Assembly (NCBI GenBank): GCA_902800305.1 | Contig: CADCDP010000023.1 | Coordinates: forward strand, 1 to 49,028 | Direction: 5' to 3' | Length of the DNA stretch: 49,028 nt | Source: an uncultured Bacteroidales bacterium | Lineage (GTDB): Bacteria > Bacteroidota > Bacteroidia > Bacteroidales > Bacteroidaceae | Shown: piece by piece, positions 16,341 to 26,076 of the stretch | Layout of the letters: every line of letters begins with the position of its first letter | Position numbering within the stretch: the first letter of the stretch is position 1 | Notes under the pieces: model-generated | Told to the model about the DNA's origin: nothing | The model's input: only the letters and a program-made list of their open reading frames with translations | The model's database searches: none | Made by a program: the position numbers and the translations under genes

Positions 16341-16415
16341 ATATCACTGTGTTCCGTGTGAAGCTGCATCGCACTTCCACACACCGTATTAACAACCTCT
16401 TAAATAACACTAACT

Positions 16416-18428
16416 ATGACTGAAATTCAGAACCCCACTGAGGAGCCTGTAGTTGAGCCTACAGTAGAAACAACAGCGTCTGCTGTCGAAGAAACAGCAC
16501 CCGTAGCAGAAGAAACAGCGGCACCCGTCGTTGAAGAAGAAACGGCCACTCCTGTTGCCGAAGAGGCTACCCCTGTTGCTGAAGAAGTAGCTACGGAAGT
16601 TGCTGAAGAAGTAGTTCCTGAAGCTACCGAAGAAGTAGCTCCAGAGGCTACCGAAGAAGTAGCTGACGAAGCCACTGAGACGGCCACTCCTGTTGCCGAA
16701 GAAGAGCCTCAGGCAGAAACCTCAACGACTCCTGTCGCCACTTATGAGACTAAAGCTCAAGTCGTTGAAAGACTGAAAGAACTCGCCACAAGTGACGAAG
16801 AAGTGACCCGTCAAGAACTTGACAGCCTGAAGAGCAACTTCTACCGTATCCACCACCAAGAGGCAGATGCCGCCTACAAGAAGTTTATTGAAGAAGGTGG
16901 TAACGCCGAGGAGTACACGCCTGCACCCAATCTGGAAGAGGCTGACTTTAAGGAGCAAATGGCCATTCTCCGCGAGAAGCGTGCCGCTACTGCCGCCGCA
17001 CAAGAACAAGAGCGTGAGGCCAACTACGAAAAGAAGCTCGGCATCATCGAAGAAATCAAGAAACTCACCGAGAATCCCGACGAAATCAATCGTGGATATA
17101 ACGATTTCAAAGAGTTGCAACAGCAGTGGAACGACATTAAGGATGTGCCAGCCGAAAAAGCCACAGCCCTCTGGAAGACCTACCAGTTGGCAGTGGAAGC
17201 ATTCTACGACACGCTGAAGCTGAGCAACGAACTCCGTGCTTACGACTTCAAGAAGAACCTTGAACGTAAGACTGCGCTCTGCGAAGCTGCGGAGAAACTG
17301 GCTGAAGAGAAAGACATCGTAGCCGCATTCCGCAAATTGCAACAACTGCACCAAGACTTCCGTGAGACAGGTCCTGTAGCCAGCGACCTGCGCGAACAGA
17401 TATGGACGCGCTTCAAAGAGGCATCCACCGTCATCAACAAGCGTCATCAGGAGTTCTTCGAAACTCGCAAGCAACAGGAAGAGGAAAACCTCGCCAAGAA
17501 GACCGCTATCTGCGAAACCATCGAAGGCTTCAACCTCGACGAACTGAAGACTTTTGCCGAATGGAACGCTCTGTCCGACAAAATTACGGCGCTGCAAGCT
17601 GAATGGAAGACCATCGGTTTTGCACCCCAGAAGATGAACACCAAAATCTTCGAGCGTTTCCGTGCCGCTTGCGACAATTTCTTCACTCGCAAGAGCGAGT
17701 ACTTCCAGCAGGTACGCGATAATCTGAACCAGAATTACGCCCTCAAGCTCGACCTCGTGGAAAAGGCTGAATCGCTGAAAGACAGCACCGAATGGAAGAA
17801 GACCACCGACATTTTGGTGGATCTTCAGAAGAAGTGGAAAGAGATTGGCACCGTTCCTAAGAAGTACAGCGACCAGATATGGGAGCGCTTCAATGCCGCT
17901 TGCGATGCCTTCTTTGCCGCCAAGAAAGAGGCCAACCAAGGCGCACACGCCGAGCAAACTGAGAACATGGAGAAGAAAAAGGGCATCATCGACATGCTCG
18001 CCGCCATCGTGCCCGAAGAGTTCGAAGGCGACCTCCGTGCGAAGCTCCGTGCCGCACAAGAAGAGTGGAACCAGATTGGCCACGTGCCTTTCAAGGAGAA
18101 AGACAAGCTCTATAAGCTTTTGCGCGAGCAGATGGATCGCCTTTATGGTTATGCCAACCAGAATGCCACCAAGCGTCGCATCGACCGCTTCAAGGAGAGC
18201 ATCAAGGGCGGCAGCGGCGGTGACCTCCGTTCTCGCCTCACCCGTCAGCTCGACATCCTGCGCAACGAAATCAAGACCTACGAGAACAACCTTGGTTTCC
18301 TCAACTTCTCTAAATCAAAGCAAGGCAACGCCCTCGTGGAAGAGCTGAACCGCAAGATGGACAAACTCCGTGCCGACATGGAAGAGGTAAAAGCCAAATT
18401 GGCCGCACTGGAAGAAAACAACAACTAA
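16416..18428 (+). CDS. DUF349-repeat coiled-coil protein
   Basis: A 670-residue cytoplasmic protein. Residues 1 to about 110 are a low-complexity run of Glu, Ala, Val, Thr and Pro (repeats such as EEVAPEATEEVA). The rest consists of several DUF349 units, each about 70-75 residues of paired helices with the recurring pattern W..IG.VP and ERF.AACD.FF (for example EWKTIGFAPQK, KWKEIGTVPKK, EWNQIGHVPFK). A coiled coil ends it (MDKLRADMEEVKAKLAALEE). DUF349 function is not well established. It starts 75 bases after cdsA and ends at a two-way terminator. The acidic repeat is probably prone to length change, since its DNA repeats too. Confidence 0.9.
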   Translation: MTEIQNPTEEPVVEPTVETTASAVEETAPVAEETAAPVVEEETATPVAEEATPVAEEVATEVAEEVVPEATEEVAPEATEEVADEATETATPVAEEEPQAETSTTPVATYETKAQVVERLKELATSDEEVTRQELDSLKSNFYRIHHQEADAAYKKFIEEGGNAEEYTPAPNLEEADFKEQMAILREKRAATAAAQEQEREANYEKKLGIIEEIKKLTENPDEINRGYNDFKELQQQWNDIKDVPAEKATALWKTYQLAVEAFYDTLKLSNELRAYDFKKNLERKTALCEAAEKLAEEKDIVAAFRKLQQLHQDFRETGPVASDLREQIWTRFKEASTVINKRHQEFFETRKQQEEENLAKKTAICETIEGFNLDELKTFAEWNALSDKITALQAEWKTIGFAPQKMNTKIFERFRAACDNFFTRKSEYFQQVRDNLNQNYALKLDLVEKAESLKDSTEWKKTTDILVDLQKKWKEIGTVPKKYSDQIWERFNAACDAFFAAKKEANQGAHAEQTENMEKKKGIIDMLAAIVPEEFEGDLRAKLRAAQEEWNQIGHVPFKEKDKLYKLLREQMDRLYGYANQNATKRRIDRFKESIKGGSGGDLRSRLTRQLDILRNEIKTYENNLGFLNFSKSKQGNALVEELNRKMDKLRADMEEVKAKLAALEENNN

Positions 18429-18460
18429 ATCTCAACAAGACTCACGTGAGTTAATATAAA

Positions 18461-18497
18461 AATAGCAGCATGGTCGCAAAGACGATGCTGCTATTTT
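18461..18497. terminator. Shared two-way terminator
   Basis: An 11-base stem AATAGCAGCAT with ATGCTGCTATT and a 13-base loop has A-rich sequence on the left and TTTT on the right, so it can stop both the DUF349 gene (plus) and the nucleotidyltransferase gene (minus). The minus-strand gene's stop codon (18491-18493) lies inside the right arm. Confidence 0.85.
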
Positions 18498-19570
18498 AGT
18501 TTTGCCTTGAGTCGCCAAAACAGGCTCTGGTACAAGAGCCAAGGGATTTCGTGTGGAGCTAATGGCATCAACTTCCACATCCGTTGGCATCGCCGCCACA
18601 ATCTCCTGAACTTAGATTCCTTTCCTAATCTTCCAACAGACAAGTCATCACCTGTAACGATTCCCACCGCCAGCACATCTTCCAAAAGCAGTTGTCCCAA
18701 CCGTTTATCGCTTGGACAGAGCAACTGTTCATCCTGCATTCCCCATTCCTTAAAGATAAACATGACAGCGGACAAAAAAGCACCAAGCCCAAATGTTCGC
18801 AACACCTCCACCGCTTTCGCCCTTACCGTTACATCCTTCAGGCTCTCCACTAACCAATAATAATCCATAAACGGCTTCATGCCACATCCCTCATACACCC
18901 AGTGGTGGAAAAGGTGCAAGAGTATAAACACTAAATCAAACTCTTTCGTCGGTACATTGATTTGCCCTACACCTTCAGACAAAACCACCGTATTCTGCCA
19001 TTGCGATGGTTCCATCTCCGTCATCCAATGGCGTAATAGGGCATCTTTTTTCGGAGAAGACAAACACACAGGACGATAATGTACCTCCAATTCCACCTCG
19101 CCAGGCAAAGTGGCCGCCACATGGAAAAGATTAGGTTCCTCCACCTGCTGGAAATGCGCTTTCACGTATGCCACGACCGCATCCATCTCCCCCTCCATCC
19201 ACACATCAATATCTCCATTCGACCGCCGAAGTGGCCAGGGGTAAAGCACTCCCATCCCCTGCCCCTTCAAGACGCACATACGCTTCCCGTCCCGTTGGAA
19301 CATCTCACACACCTTCACACACAGCCTGTTCAATCGTCGATTTTCCTGCTCGATATAGTCCACTACAGCCGACCAATCCATGATGACCTCTATCGGAGGA
19401 CGTTGCTCTTTCGGCAATCGCTCCACCCCACAGAATGCCACAGCCATCATTCCCTGTGCAGATGAAACCTCCATTAGCTGTTCCCACTCTTCAACTGTCG
19501 GAACAATCGTCAATCGCTCAGACTTTCCCAAAGCGACACGCATCAACTGCATAAACAAATCCGTCACCAT
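18491..19570 (-). CDS. Nucleotidyltransferase-like protein (NTP_transf_5 type)
   Basis: A 359-residue protein resembling the uncharacterised NTP_transf_5 family. The key nucleotidyltransferase-like segment is VLKGQGMGVLYPWPLRRSNGDIDVW (residues about 98-122), with the GDIDVW acidic pair expected to bind metal. Later parts are helical (VFILLHLFHHWVYEGCGMKPFMDYYWL). There is no signal peptide. The family is frequent in Bacteroidota genomes, sometimes near peptide-modification or polysaccharide genes, but no such gene is next to it here. The biochemical activity and target are unknown. Confidence 0.8.
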   Translation of the reverse strand: MVTDLFMQLMRVALGKSERLTIVPTVEEWEQLMEVSSAQGMMAVAFCGVERLPKEQRPPIEVIMDWSAVVDYIEQENRRLNRLCVKVCEMFQRDGKRMCVLKGQGMGVLYPWPLRRSNGDIDVWMEGEMDAVVAYVKAHFQQVEEPNLFHVAATLPGEVELEVHYRPVCLSSPKKDALLRHWMTEMEPSQWQNTVVLSEGVGQINVPTKEFDLVFILLHLFHHWVYEGCGMKPFMDYYWLVESLKDVTVRAKAVEVLRTFGLGAFLSAVMFIFKEWGMQDEQLLCPSDKRLGQLLLEDVLAVGIVTGDDLSVGRLGKESKFRRLWRRCQRMWKLMPLAPHEIPWLLYQSLFWRLKAKLK

Positions 19571-19674
19571 GTTTTAGCCACTTAATAATACGAAACAAAA
19601 TCCAAGACAAATATACGCCTTTTCTTCCATTCCTACAAGAAAACACGGAAAAGAAAAGGGGAAGACAATAAAAA

Positions 19675-19707
19675 ACGGTAGCTACACCCTTATAGTGTGG
19701 CTACCGT
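19675..19707 (-). terminator. Intrinsic terminator after the secreted-protein operon
   Basis: A 13-base stem ACGGTAGCTACAC with GTGTGGCTACCGT (one G-U type mismatch) and loop CCTTATA is followed in the minus direction by a T run. Confidence 0.85.
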
Positions 19708-19758
19708 CCCTATCGTTGAGATTAAATTATCGCGAACAGCGTGGTTCAAGCTGCGGTC

Positions 19759-19962
19759 TTACCAAAGACTGCCACTGCCCCCGTCGCTGCCTTGTTCTTC
19801 GCCCGAAGACCAAATGTCATCACCTCGTCCCTTACCAAGCTGATTGTCCCACGTGGTTTCAACCTGGGTTGTCCGTGGCGTATTCCCAGAAAGACAAATT
19901 ACATAGTTCTTGATGCAAGTCTGGCGCATCTTTGTTTCTGGTCTCAAATAAACTGCTTTCAT
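19759..19962 (-). CDS. Small Bacteroidota-type protein of unknown function (67 aa)
   Basis: The 67-residue product starts MKAVYLRPETKMRQTCIKNYVICLSG and ends in a Gly/Ser/Asp-rich tail (EEQGSDGGSGSLW). It has the same general build as the 74-residue protein at 7056-7280: a short start with Tyr and Pro, a central hydrophobic patch ending near Ser-Gly, and a Gly-rich acidic tail. It lies 33 bases downstream of the 1441-residue secreted protein gene and upstream of a terminator, so the two form one operon. Function unknown. Confidence 0.6.
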   Translation of the reverse strand: MKAVYLRPETKMRQTCIKNYVICLSGNTPRTTQVETTWDNQLGKGRGDDIWSSGEEQGSDGGSGSLW

Positions 19963-19995
19963 TTCTTAATTCATTTATCTATTACTAATTTCTAT

Positions 19996-22900
19996 TTACT
20001 TCACATAGATCTTCTTTCCGTTGAAGATGTAGAAGCCCTTCGTCGGATTCTTCACTGGCAGACCCTGCAAGGTGTAGAATACACCATCCTTCCAGCCATT
20101 CGACAGACCTTCTTCTGCAGCAGCGTCTTCCATTTGGAGTTCATCGATACCAGAAGCTAAACCATTAGCGTCGATGAAGAACACTTGATGGACACCATTA
20201 GCATTAGGATATGCACGACGTTGACGGGCATTCGTCTGGAACTCGTTAATCTTCGCAAACTTCTCATGGACATGCATGTAAGCAGAGTGGTCTTTCGGCT
20301 TACCACCAGGATAAGTAGAACCGTTCAACATCTTTGTTCCAGTCTTCAGTACCAGATAGTAACCCAATCCAGATACACTGCTGACCACTTTACCAATAGT
20401 TTCTTCAGAGTCTCCTGGATACTCTACGTTATAACCATTCACAGCGAGCATATAGTTGTAGTACTTTTCGCCATTGACGATTTCGCGCTGTTCTACATTC
20501 GCATCCACGTTTGCTTGAGCCACAACACCAATCAACTTGTTCTCCGACATGTCATATTTAATGTCAGAAGAAGGAGTCACGTCGTAGGTAGCACGGTCGA
20601 TATCCGTCGTGAAGAGAGGCCATTGCGTTGCTTGGCTCCTGTTCACCCAGTCACCAGTAATCATCACGCCATGATTCAATGAAGCACTACCATCGATGGT
20701 CATAGGCACATACTTCACTTCCGCTACAGCCACATTCGTCTCATCAACACCCGTCACCTTGAATGCCTTCTGTTCTTCACCCAAGAATGTCTTAGCCAAA
20801 GTGAAATCCAATGGATATTCACGTGCTTCAGTTGCGTAGCCAGCCGCAGAAACGGTCTTGGTATCGACAGAAACTGCCACCTTGTGAAGCTTCACGTTCG
20901 TCAAGTAAATATCCACATCGGCATTCGCACCATCAATCTTGTACACATTCACTTTATTATTATCAACATACGAGCCCCATGGATCATAGAACACAGAACC
21001 TTGATTTGATCGTGACAAGTGGTTGCTTGCAGAGCCAACAGAAACACTGGAATTATCCGTGTCATCCGTCACAGCGAGATATACTGTCTGACCTAACTTC
21101 ACACTTGGCACCGTCAGTTTATATACCTTGTTGCCAAATATCAAGCCATTTACAGACGATTCAAGTTGAAGTCCTTTATCCTCTTCGTTCCAATACTCTG
21201 CAGGCATGATGCCAAGACCGTCAAACTCCGGAACGGCCACCTCGCCGCCTGACTGATAGGTGTAGTTGAAGCCATAGAATCCTAACATAGAACCAGAGGC
21301 GTAAATCTTATAGTGCTGACCTGCCCTCACATTGAATGTATAGGTACCTGTCTTCTTGGCGCTTTCGGTGATTCCATTGAAGTTGCTCAAGGCAGTGCCA
21401 TTTTCAAGAATATAGAATTGTTCATTGCTATTCAAAGAAACAGCCACTTCAATCTGACCATCGTATTTTGGAATAATGGTGTAGAATGTTCCACCTGCAT
21501 TATTGCCATTCACTTCATTACCTGGAGTATAAGCCGTATAGCCAGAAACAGCACCATCGGCAATAGCAGCCTTAAACACAGGACCATTTCCGAACGTGTT
21601 GTTCACTCTTTCGCCGAATGTCACCGTAGCAACACTTTCCTTATTGGCATTGCGGACGCTAACCGTCTGGCCAGATACCAGTTTCTCACCAGCAGTCATT
21701 GCATATTTTACTGCACTCTGCCACTGCGGTGTTCCTGCTTTCTTCATCCATGCAATCAGGTTCTCGGGATAACCAATTCGGAAAATCTTCTTATTGTCAT
21801 TACCATTGTCCCAATAGTGGTAGTTTGTACGAGCATTGCCCTGAGTATTGGCATCTTCAGCAATCTCGCTCAAGGTGTGGTTACCAGTATCTTCAGTGAA
21901 GCGCTCCATCGCCCAAGTGTAAGGATAAGGCTTCACGTCATAGTCATACTCGTAAACCTTGATGACGGTATGAACGCTATCCAACATATAATCTCTCTCC
22001 ACATATCTGTCGACCACATTTTGGCGGCCTTCCATCACCAGAGTGAATCGGCCATGCGCACCGTCGCTGTTCGATGGAACGGTCAATTTGTAGAATGGCA
22101 CAGAAGAATTGCCCACCTGTCTGTTCTCCCAATAAGCAACGGTCGGTGTGTTGGGCGTCAGCGAAGCTGTGGTCTCAATCACTTTGAACTTTGGGTCAAG
22201 ACTACTCTGCATGTGGATAGTACCACGATGCGTGGTGTAAGGAGCCTCAATCACATCTCCACCACGCTTGCGGAGGTATCTTGTTTCGCCGCCAATCGTC
22301 AAATGAGTAGGAATGAACTGGTCAGCCACCACAATATCGTAGATGTTCATCCAGCCATCCTGCTCCAGATAGAAGGACACATTACCATCGCTCTTCACGA
22401 TGAACTCCTGGTGAGCCATCGAACTCTTCTCGTTACTACCTGAACCCAGATAGAAGTACTTACCATTCATGTCCGTACCCTCCAAGTCAGTTACGTTGTC
22501 GGCTTTCATAAGGTCACCCACCCCTGGAGAATAGCGGTTCCAGCGGAAACGAACATATTGTCCCGCCTTCAAATTCGGGATGGTCAATGTCGAACCATTC
22601 TTCAAAGTCAAGTATGTACAAGGGTCAGTCACATCATCCAGCGTGTAAGCATCCATCTTGGCACTATTCGGCTTATCGACAGTAGAAGTCAACAAGTCTT
22701 CGTAGGTAATATTCGTACCGAAGCCATACTTACCCTTGCTGTCCGCATCGTCGCTGGTCGTCACGAGCAAACCTGCCGTATTGTCAATAAAGCGAGCATT
22801 GTCGCCGTCCACCTTCACGGTGCTGGCATAGACAGCATTGTCTATATACTGGATTTCGTTCGGATTCACACTCTTGTCAAACTGGCGCACCTTCCAGGTC

Positions 22901-24321
22901 AAGCCCCAGTTGTCAGTGTTGGCAAACAAGTCGCCCTTATTCTCCACACCCGTTCCGTCGGTGTTGTTGGAAGAATAGAAGTTCCAAGTGTGGGTCTTGT
23001 AAGGCTTCGTAATCACATAGTATGCCTCCTTGTATGTGTCATTCTCACCATTATTATAATATGCTGTTACAACAATGGCACCACCGTCGCCCTGAATGTT
23101 CGTAACCGAAGCACCATCGGTATGGTCAAATTCTGCAGTCAAATCACCTTTAATTTCCATCGAATAACCTTTAGCGCCATAAACTGACCAGTCAGAAGAA
23201 TTTTCCCAATCATACAAGACACGTTTTTTTGACTGGAATTGGAAATCATCATAAGTTGCAGCAGAAGTGGTGAAGCTCAACTCCGCATTTCTGGTACTAA
23301 AGTACAGGTCAAGCTGATCAGCGGTTATGTCGGTTACAGAATTTACATAATAAACTGCCGCATTAGTACAAACAGCCTTAGAGTAAACATAAAGTTTGGT
23401 ACCTGTAAAATAGACCCTTACATTCACACGAGGGCTTAGGTCTGCCATATCATTCTTAAAATAGTTCCAGTTTGACGTTGCAAAAGAACCATTTTGTTTA
23501 TAATTCGTATATGCTTCCACTGTGGTAGAATTAGACTCTGATGCCGTGCTGCCATCTGCGTAAAGGCCGAGAATTCTCGTTCCATTCAAGGCATTCAGAA
23601 TCCAATTATTCGTCCTATCACTCTTATCTTTCGAATAATTATAGAAAGAGAATTCTCTTGTCTCCCCCGCTTTCAGAATGTAAGTAGGACCAGAACTCCA
23701 AGCCGAAACAGTGATCTTTTCCGTATTTATCACCAACGTTGGGTGATTGCCGCTGGCGCGGCCATAGAGGTCTGCCGAACCGTTATTGCCTGTCCACTGG
23801 AAAATTACGTAGTTCTGTCCTTCTGCCAACATAGCAGCCACAGCACTCGTCACATCTACCGTGATACCAAAAATATCCTGTTGTCCCTGATGCTGCAGCT
23901 TTGTCAGATAAGTACGCTTATTCGTAAAACGAAGGTCTGTGCCCGTCACACCTGCCAGATATTGCCAGTTGGTGCCGTAACCCTCACGTGACAAATCGAA
24001 ACCTCCATTCATATAATAAATAATATCATCATATGTCGAAGTATGATATTGTTTTTTGCTATACGTTAGGGTTGCACTAGTAATTTTATGCCCATCAGGG
24101 ATGGTGTAGGTGAATTTGGCATACGCACAACCAGACCATGCGTCGCTCTTATCATTGTTGTAATGTTCCAATTCGGCGTTGACTGTTGCAGGGTCTGTGT
24201 TGCTGCCCCATCCAATACCAGCCGTTCGCTCAAGGTTAGCGTTGATGTTGTCTGCCCATGCACTGCCCCCCGCTACAGCAGAGAGTAGTGATAAAACAAG
24301 CATTTTGTAAATCTTTTTCAT
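19996..24321 (-). CDS. Very large secreted multi-domain protein (1441 aa)
   Basis: A 1441-residue protein with a signal peptide (MKKIYKMLVLSLLSAVAGGSAWA). The start at 24321 gives this signal; an upstream in-frame extension is not signal-like. The next 200 residues contain KFTYTIPDGHKITSATLTYSKK and resemble beta-sandwich stalk domains with paired-spacing motifs. The rest is a series of beta-rich repeats, many with Tyr/Asn/Gly-rich strands and 'YTFNVRAGQHYKIYASGS'-like lectin or carbohydrate-binding modules. The C-terminus GVFYTLQGLPVKNPTKGFYIFNGKKIYVK is the short tail seen on many secreted Prevotella proteins. No catalytic motif is visible; adhesion or glycan binding is the most likely role. 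A consensus -7 box lies at 24358-24351. Confidence 0.82.
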   Translation of the reverse strand: MKKIYKMLVLSLLSAVAGGSAWADNINANLERTAGIGWGSNTDPATVNAELEHYNNDKSDAWSGCAYAKFTYTIPDGHKITSATLTYSKKQYHTSTYDDIIYYMNGGFDLSREGYGTNWQYLAGVTGTDLRFTNKRTYLTKLQHQGQQDIFGITVDVTSAVAAMLAEGQNYVIFQWTGNNGSADLYGRASGNHPTLVINTEKITVSAWSSGPTYILKAGETREFSFYNYSKDKSDRTNNWILNALNGTRILGLYADGSTASESNSTTVEAYTNYKQNGSFATSNWNYFKNDMADLSPRVNVRVYFTGTKLYVYSKAVCTNAAVYYVNSVTDITADQLDLYFSTRNAELSFTTSAATYDDFQFQSKKRVLYDWENSSDWSVYGAKGYSMEIKGDLTAEFDHTDGASVTNIQGDGGAIVVTAYYNNGENDTYKEAYYVITKPYKTHTWNFYSSNNTDGTGVENKGDLFANTDNWGLTWKVRQFDKSVNPNEIQYIDNAVYASTVKVDGDNARFIDNTAGLLVTTSDDADSKGKYGFGTNITYEDLLTSTVDKPNSAKMDAYTLDDVTDPCTYLTLKNGSTLTIPNLKAGQYVRFRWNRYSPGVGDLMKADNVTDLEGTDMNGKYFYLGSGSNEKSSMAHQEFIVKSDGNVSFYLEQDGWMNIYDIVVADQFIPTHLTIGGETRYLRKRGGDVIEAPYTTHRGTIHMQSSLDPKFKVIETTASLTPNTPTVAYWENRQVGNSSVPFYKLTVPSNSDGAHGRFTLVMEGRQNVVDRYVERDYMLDSVHTVIKVYEYDYDVKPYPYTWAMERFTEDTGNHTLSEIAEDANTQGNARTNYHYWDNGNDNKKIFRIGYPENLIAWMKKAGTPQWQSAVKYAMTAGEKLVSGQTVSVRNANKESVATVTFGERVNNTFGNGPVFKAAIADGAVSGYTAYTPGNEVNGNNAGGTFYTIIPKYDGQIEVAVSLNSNEQFYILENGTALSNFNGITESAKKTGTYTFNVRAGQHYKIYASGSMLGFYGFNYTYQSGGEVAVPEFDGLGIMPAEYWNEEDKGLQLESSVNGLIFGNKVYKLTVPSVKLGQTVYLAVTDDTDNSSVSVGSASNHLSRSNQGSVFYDPWGSYVDNNKVNVYKIDGANADVDIYLTNVKLHKVAVSVDTKTVSAAGYATEAREYPLDFTLAKTFLGEEQKAFKVTGVDETNVAVAEVKYVPMTIDGSASLNHGVMITGDWVNRSQATQWPLFTTDIDRATYDVTPSSDIKYDMSENKLIGVVAQANVDANVEQREIVNGEKYYNYMLAVNGYNVEYPGDSEETIGKVVSSVSGLGYYLVLKTGTKMLNGSTYPGGKPKDHSAYMHVHEKFAKINEFQTNARQRRAYPNANGVHQVFFIDANGLASGIDELQMEDAAAEEGLSNGWKDGVFYTLQGLPVKNPTKGFYIFNGKKIYVK

Positions 24322-24350
24322 ATTAAGTTGGTTTTTAAGTGAATATATGT

Positions 24351-24379
24351 CAAATCTATCTATATAAGTTCTACAACAA
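24351..24379 (-). promoter_or_regulatory. Promoter of the 1441-aa protein operon
   Basis: Minus-strand TAGATTTG (24358-24351) with TTG 18 bases upstream (24379-24377). The ATG is 30 bases downstream of the -7 box. Confidence 0.65.
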
Positions 24380-24896
24380 CAGGGAGCAACTGCCAACATC
24401 CACTAAAGGCCACTCTACAACATCCACAGCACAAAGGACAAGTTGCCTCATCAATAATTGGCAAAGATACATTATTTTTATTTAACAGGAAAGACATTGG
24501 TCGGCTTTTTACATCTTTTTAGTATAAATTTTGCTAAAAGAAGACGAACGGGCTAAAAATGCAACATGAAAGTGGCAACATGGATGAGTAAGAAAGGGCA
24601 AACGGAAGTGGGCTTTTGTGGCATATCCCGATGCCCCCAAAAGGAAGCCATTTTGTTGCTGGTACGGCAAAGGGGTAAGAGGTGCTTACGTCTCCCCAAA
24701 AACGGTGTGAGTCACACCGGTAGGGTCGGTCTGAGTCACACCGGCATAGGCGGTCTGAGTCACACCGCCTTTGAGGTGTGCGGCGCAGGGGAAAAAGGGT
24801 GAAAAGCGCGGTGGTGGAGGACTTCCCTCTCCGCATCAAAGCCAGCAGAAGAATTGAAGCATCAAAATGCACCCTGCAAATGCAAAAATATGTAAT
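24380..24896. other. Intergenic stretch without a supported gene
   Basis: This stretch between the divergent secreted-protein and DUF1573 genes holds the 24-base-period palindrome array (24703-24767). A 78-codon plus-strand frame (24566-24802) crosses the array and gives repeated GLSHTG units; I do not take it as a gene. Confidence 0.55.
24703..24767. repeat. Array of three palindromes with a 24-bp period
   Basis: Units begin at 24703, 24727 and 24751. The consensus is CGGTCTGAGTCACACCG (first unit CGGTGTGAGTCACACCG, a perfect dyad around GAGTC), joined by a short spacer containing TAGG. It lies upstream of the DUF1573 gene. The centre GAGTC is shared with the dyad at 13331-13349. Confidence 0.88.
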
Positions 24897-24931
24897 TTTG
24901 GCGGTAGTTCGAGAAAAAAGGCGTATCTTTG
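24897..24931 (+). promoter_or_regulatory. Promoter of the DUF1573 gene
   Basis: TATCTTTG (24924-24931) with TTTG at 24897-24900. The spacing of 23 bases is longer than the usual 19-21. The ATG follows 79 bases after the -7 box. Confidence 0.5.
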
Positions 24932-25010
24932 TAGCGAAAAGCGAAAAGAAGGAGATGGAGTGAACCTATTCACGACATCATTTTTGATTGGATACTTATA
25001 CAATAATATA

Positions 25011-26072
25011 ATGAAGAAATACGTTATAATGTTAGTGATGGGCTTGGCTTCGATGGGAGTACAGGCACAGAAAATCTCGTTTGAGAAAAACACGGTGAAT
25101 GCAGGTTCCACGTTGTGGAAGAAGCCTGTGACGGCGGTGTTTAAGTTTACGAACAAGGACAAGAACCCACTGTTTGTAAGGGAGGTGGATGCTGGATGCG
25201 GATGCTTGACTCCGAAGTGGACGACTACAGCGGTGCAGAAGGGTGACGAAGGCGAAATCAGCGTGACGTATGATGCCCAGATGTTGGGTCACTTCGACCG
25301 ATACATCGACGTGTACACCAATGCCAGCGAACAGCCTGTGCGCATCCGTATGAAGGCGTTGGTGAGCAATGGTGAGAAGAAGACGGTGGAGGAGATGTAC
25401 CCCTTCAGCATCGATGACATCTTGCTGAGTACCAACAACGTGGAGTTCCCCGACGTGAACTCAGGCGACTCAGTCACCGTTGAGATTGAACTACTGAACA
25501 ACGGGAACGATGTCTATACGCCCACGCTGATGCACCTGCCCCCCTACATCACGGCTGAATACAAGCCGGAAATGATTGCACGAGGCAGACGTGGCAAGAT
25601 TGAGCTGACCTTGCACAGCGACAAACTGCCCGACTTGGGGTTGAACCAGACGAGCATCTATTTGGCACGCTTCTCGGGCGACAAGGTGGGCACGAACAAC
25701 GAAATCGCCGTATCGGCTGTGCTGCTGCCCGATATGCACTTTGCTGAGACATTCACGAAAAAGCCTAATTTCCAGATTTCCACCACGGAACTGAACATCG
25801 GAAAACTGGGCAAGAAAACGAAGTTGGCGGGACAGGTGAAGTTGAGCAACAAAGGTAATGGCGTATTGAAACTGAGCAAGATACAGGCGTTTAACCAAGC
25901 CATCACAGTGGCTTTGGGGAAGACGGAACTGCAACCAGGCGAGGAGGTGACGATGAAGGTGACGGTGGATGCACGGTTCTTGGGTATGTCGAAGGCGCAA
26001 CCGAGGGTGCTCATCATCACGAACGACCCAAAGAGGCCGAAAGAGGTGGTGAACGTGAACTTTGAGAGATAA
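25011..26072 (+). CDS. Secreted DUF1573 protein
   Basis: A 353-residue protein with a signal peptide (MKKYVIMLVMGLASMGVQAQ). The start at 25011 was chosen for that signal. It carries DUF1573 Ig-like domains: KISFEKNTVNAGSTLWKKPVTAVFKFTNK, VDAGCGCLTPKWTTTAVQKGDEGEISVTYDA, then two further beta domains with the pattern VKLSNKGNGVLKLSKI. DUF1573 proteins are common exported proteins of Bacteroidota; their role is unclear, perhaps structural in the periplasm or at the surface. It is followed 45 bases later by meaB with a palindrome in between. Confidence 0.87.
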   Translation: MKKYVIMLVMGLASMGVQAQKISFEKNTVNAGSTLWKKPVTAVFKFTNKDKNPLFVREVDAGCGCLTPKWTTTAVQKGDEGEISVTYDAQMLGHFDRYIDVYTNASEQPVRIRMKALVSNGEKKTVEEMYPFSIDDILLSTNNVEFPDVNSGDSVTVEIELLNNGNDVYTPTLMHLPPYITAEYKPEMIARGRRGKIELTLHSDKLPDLGLNQTSIYLARFSGDKVGTNNEIAVSAVLLPDMHFAETFTKKPNFQISTTELNIGKLGKKTKLAGQVKLSNKGNGVLKLSKIQAFNQAITVALGKTELQPGEEVTMKVTVDARFLGMSKAQPRVLIITNDPKRPKEVVNVNFER

Positions 26073-26076
26073 TGGG

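Noticed and set aside
16427..16687. Ser/Ala/Val-repeat protein on the minus strand
   Set aside because: It is the reverse reading of the acidic Glu/Ala/Val repeat at the start of the DUF349 protein.
16722..18083. A 453-codon open frame opposite the DUF349 gene
   Set aside because: It mirrors the repetitive, Glu/Lys-rich coding strand and gives Leu/Phe-rich sequence without domains.
24703..24767. CRISPR-like repeat array
   Set aside because: Only three units with 6-8 base linkers; too short for spacers.
24566..24802. A 78-codon frame with repeated GLSHTG units
   Set aside because: The repeats come from the 24-base palindrome array; the frame has no promoter or known family.
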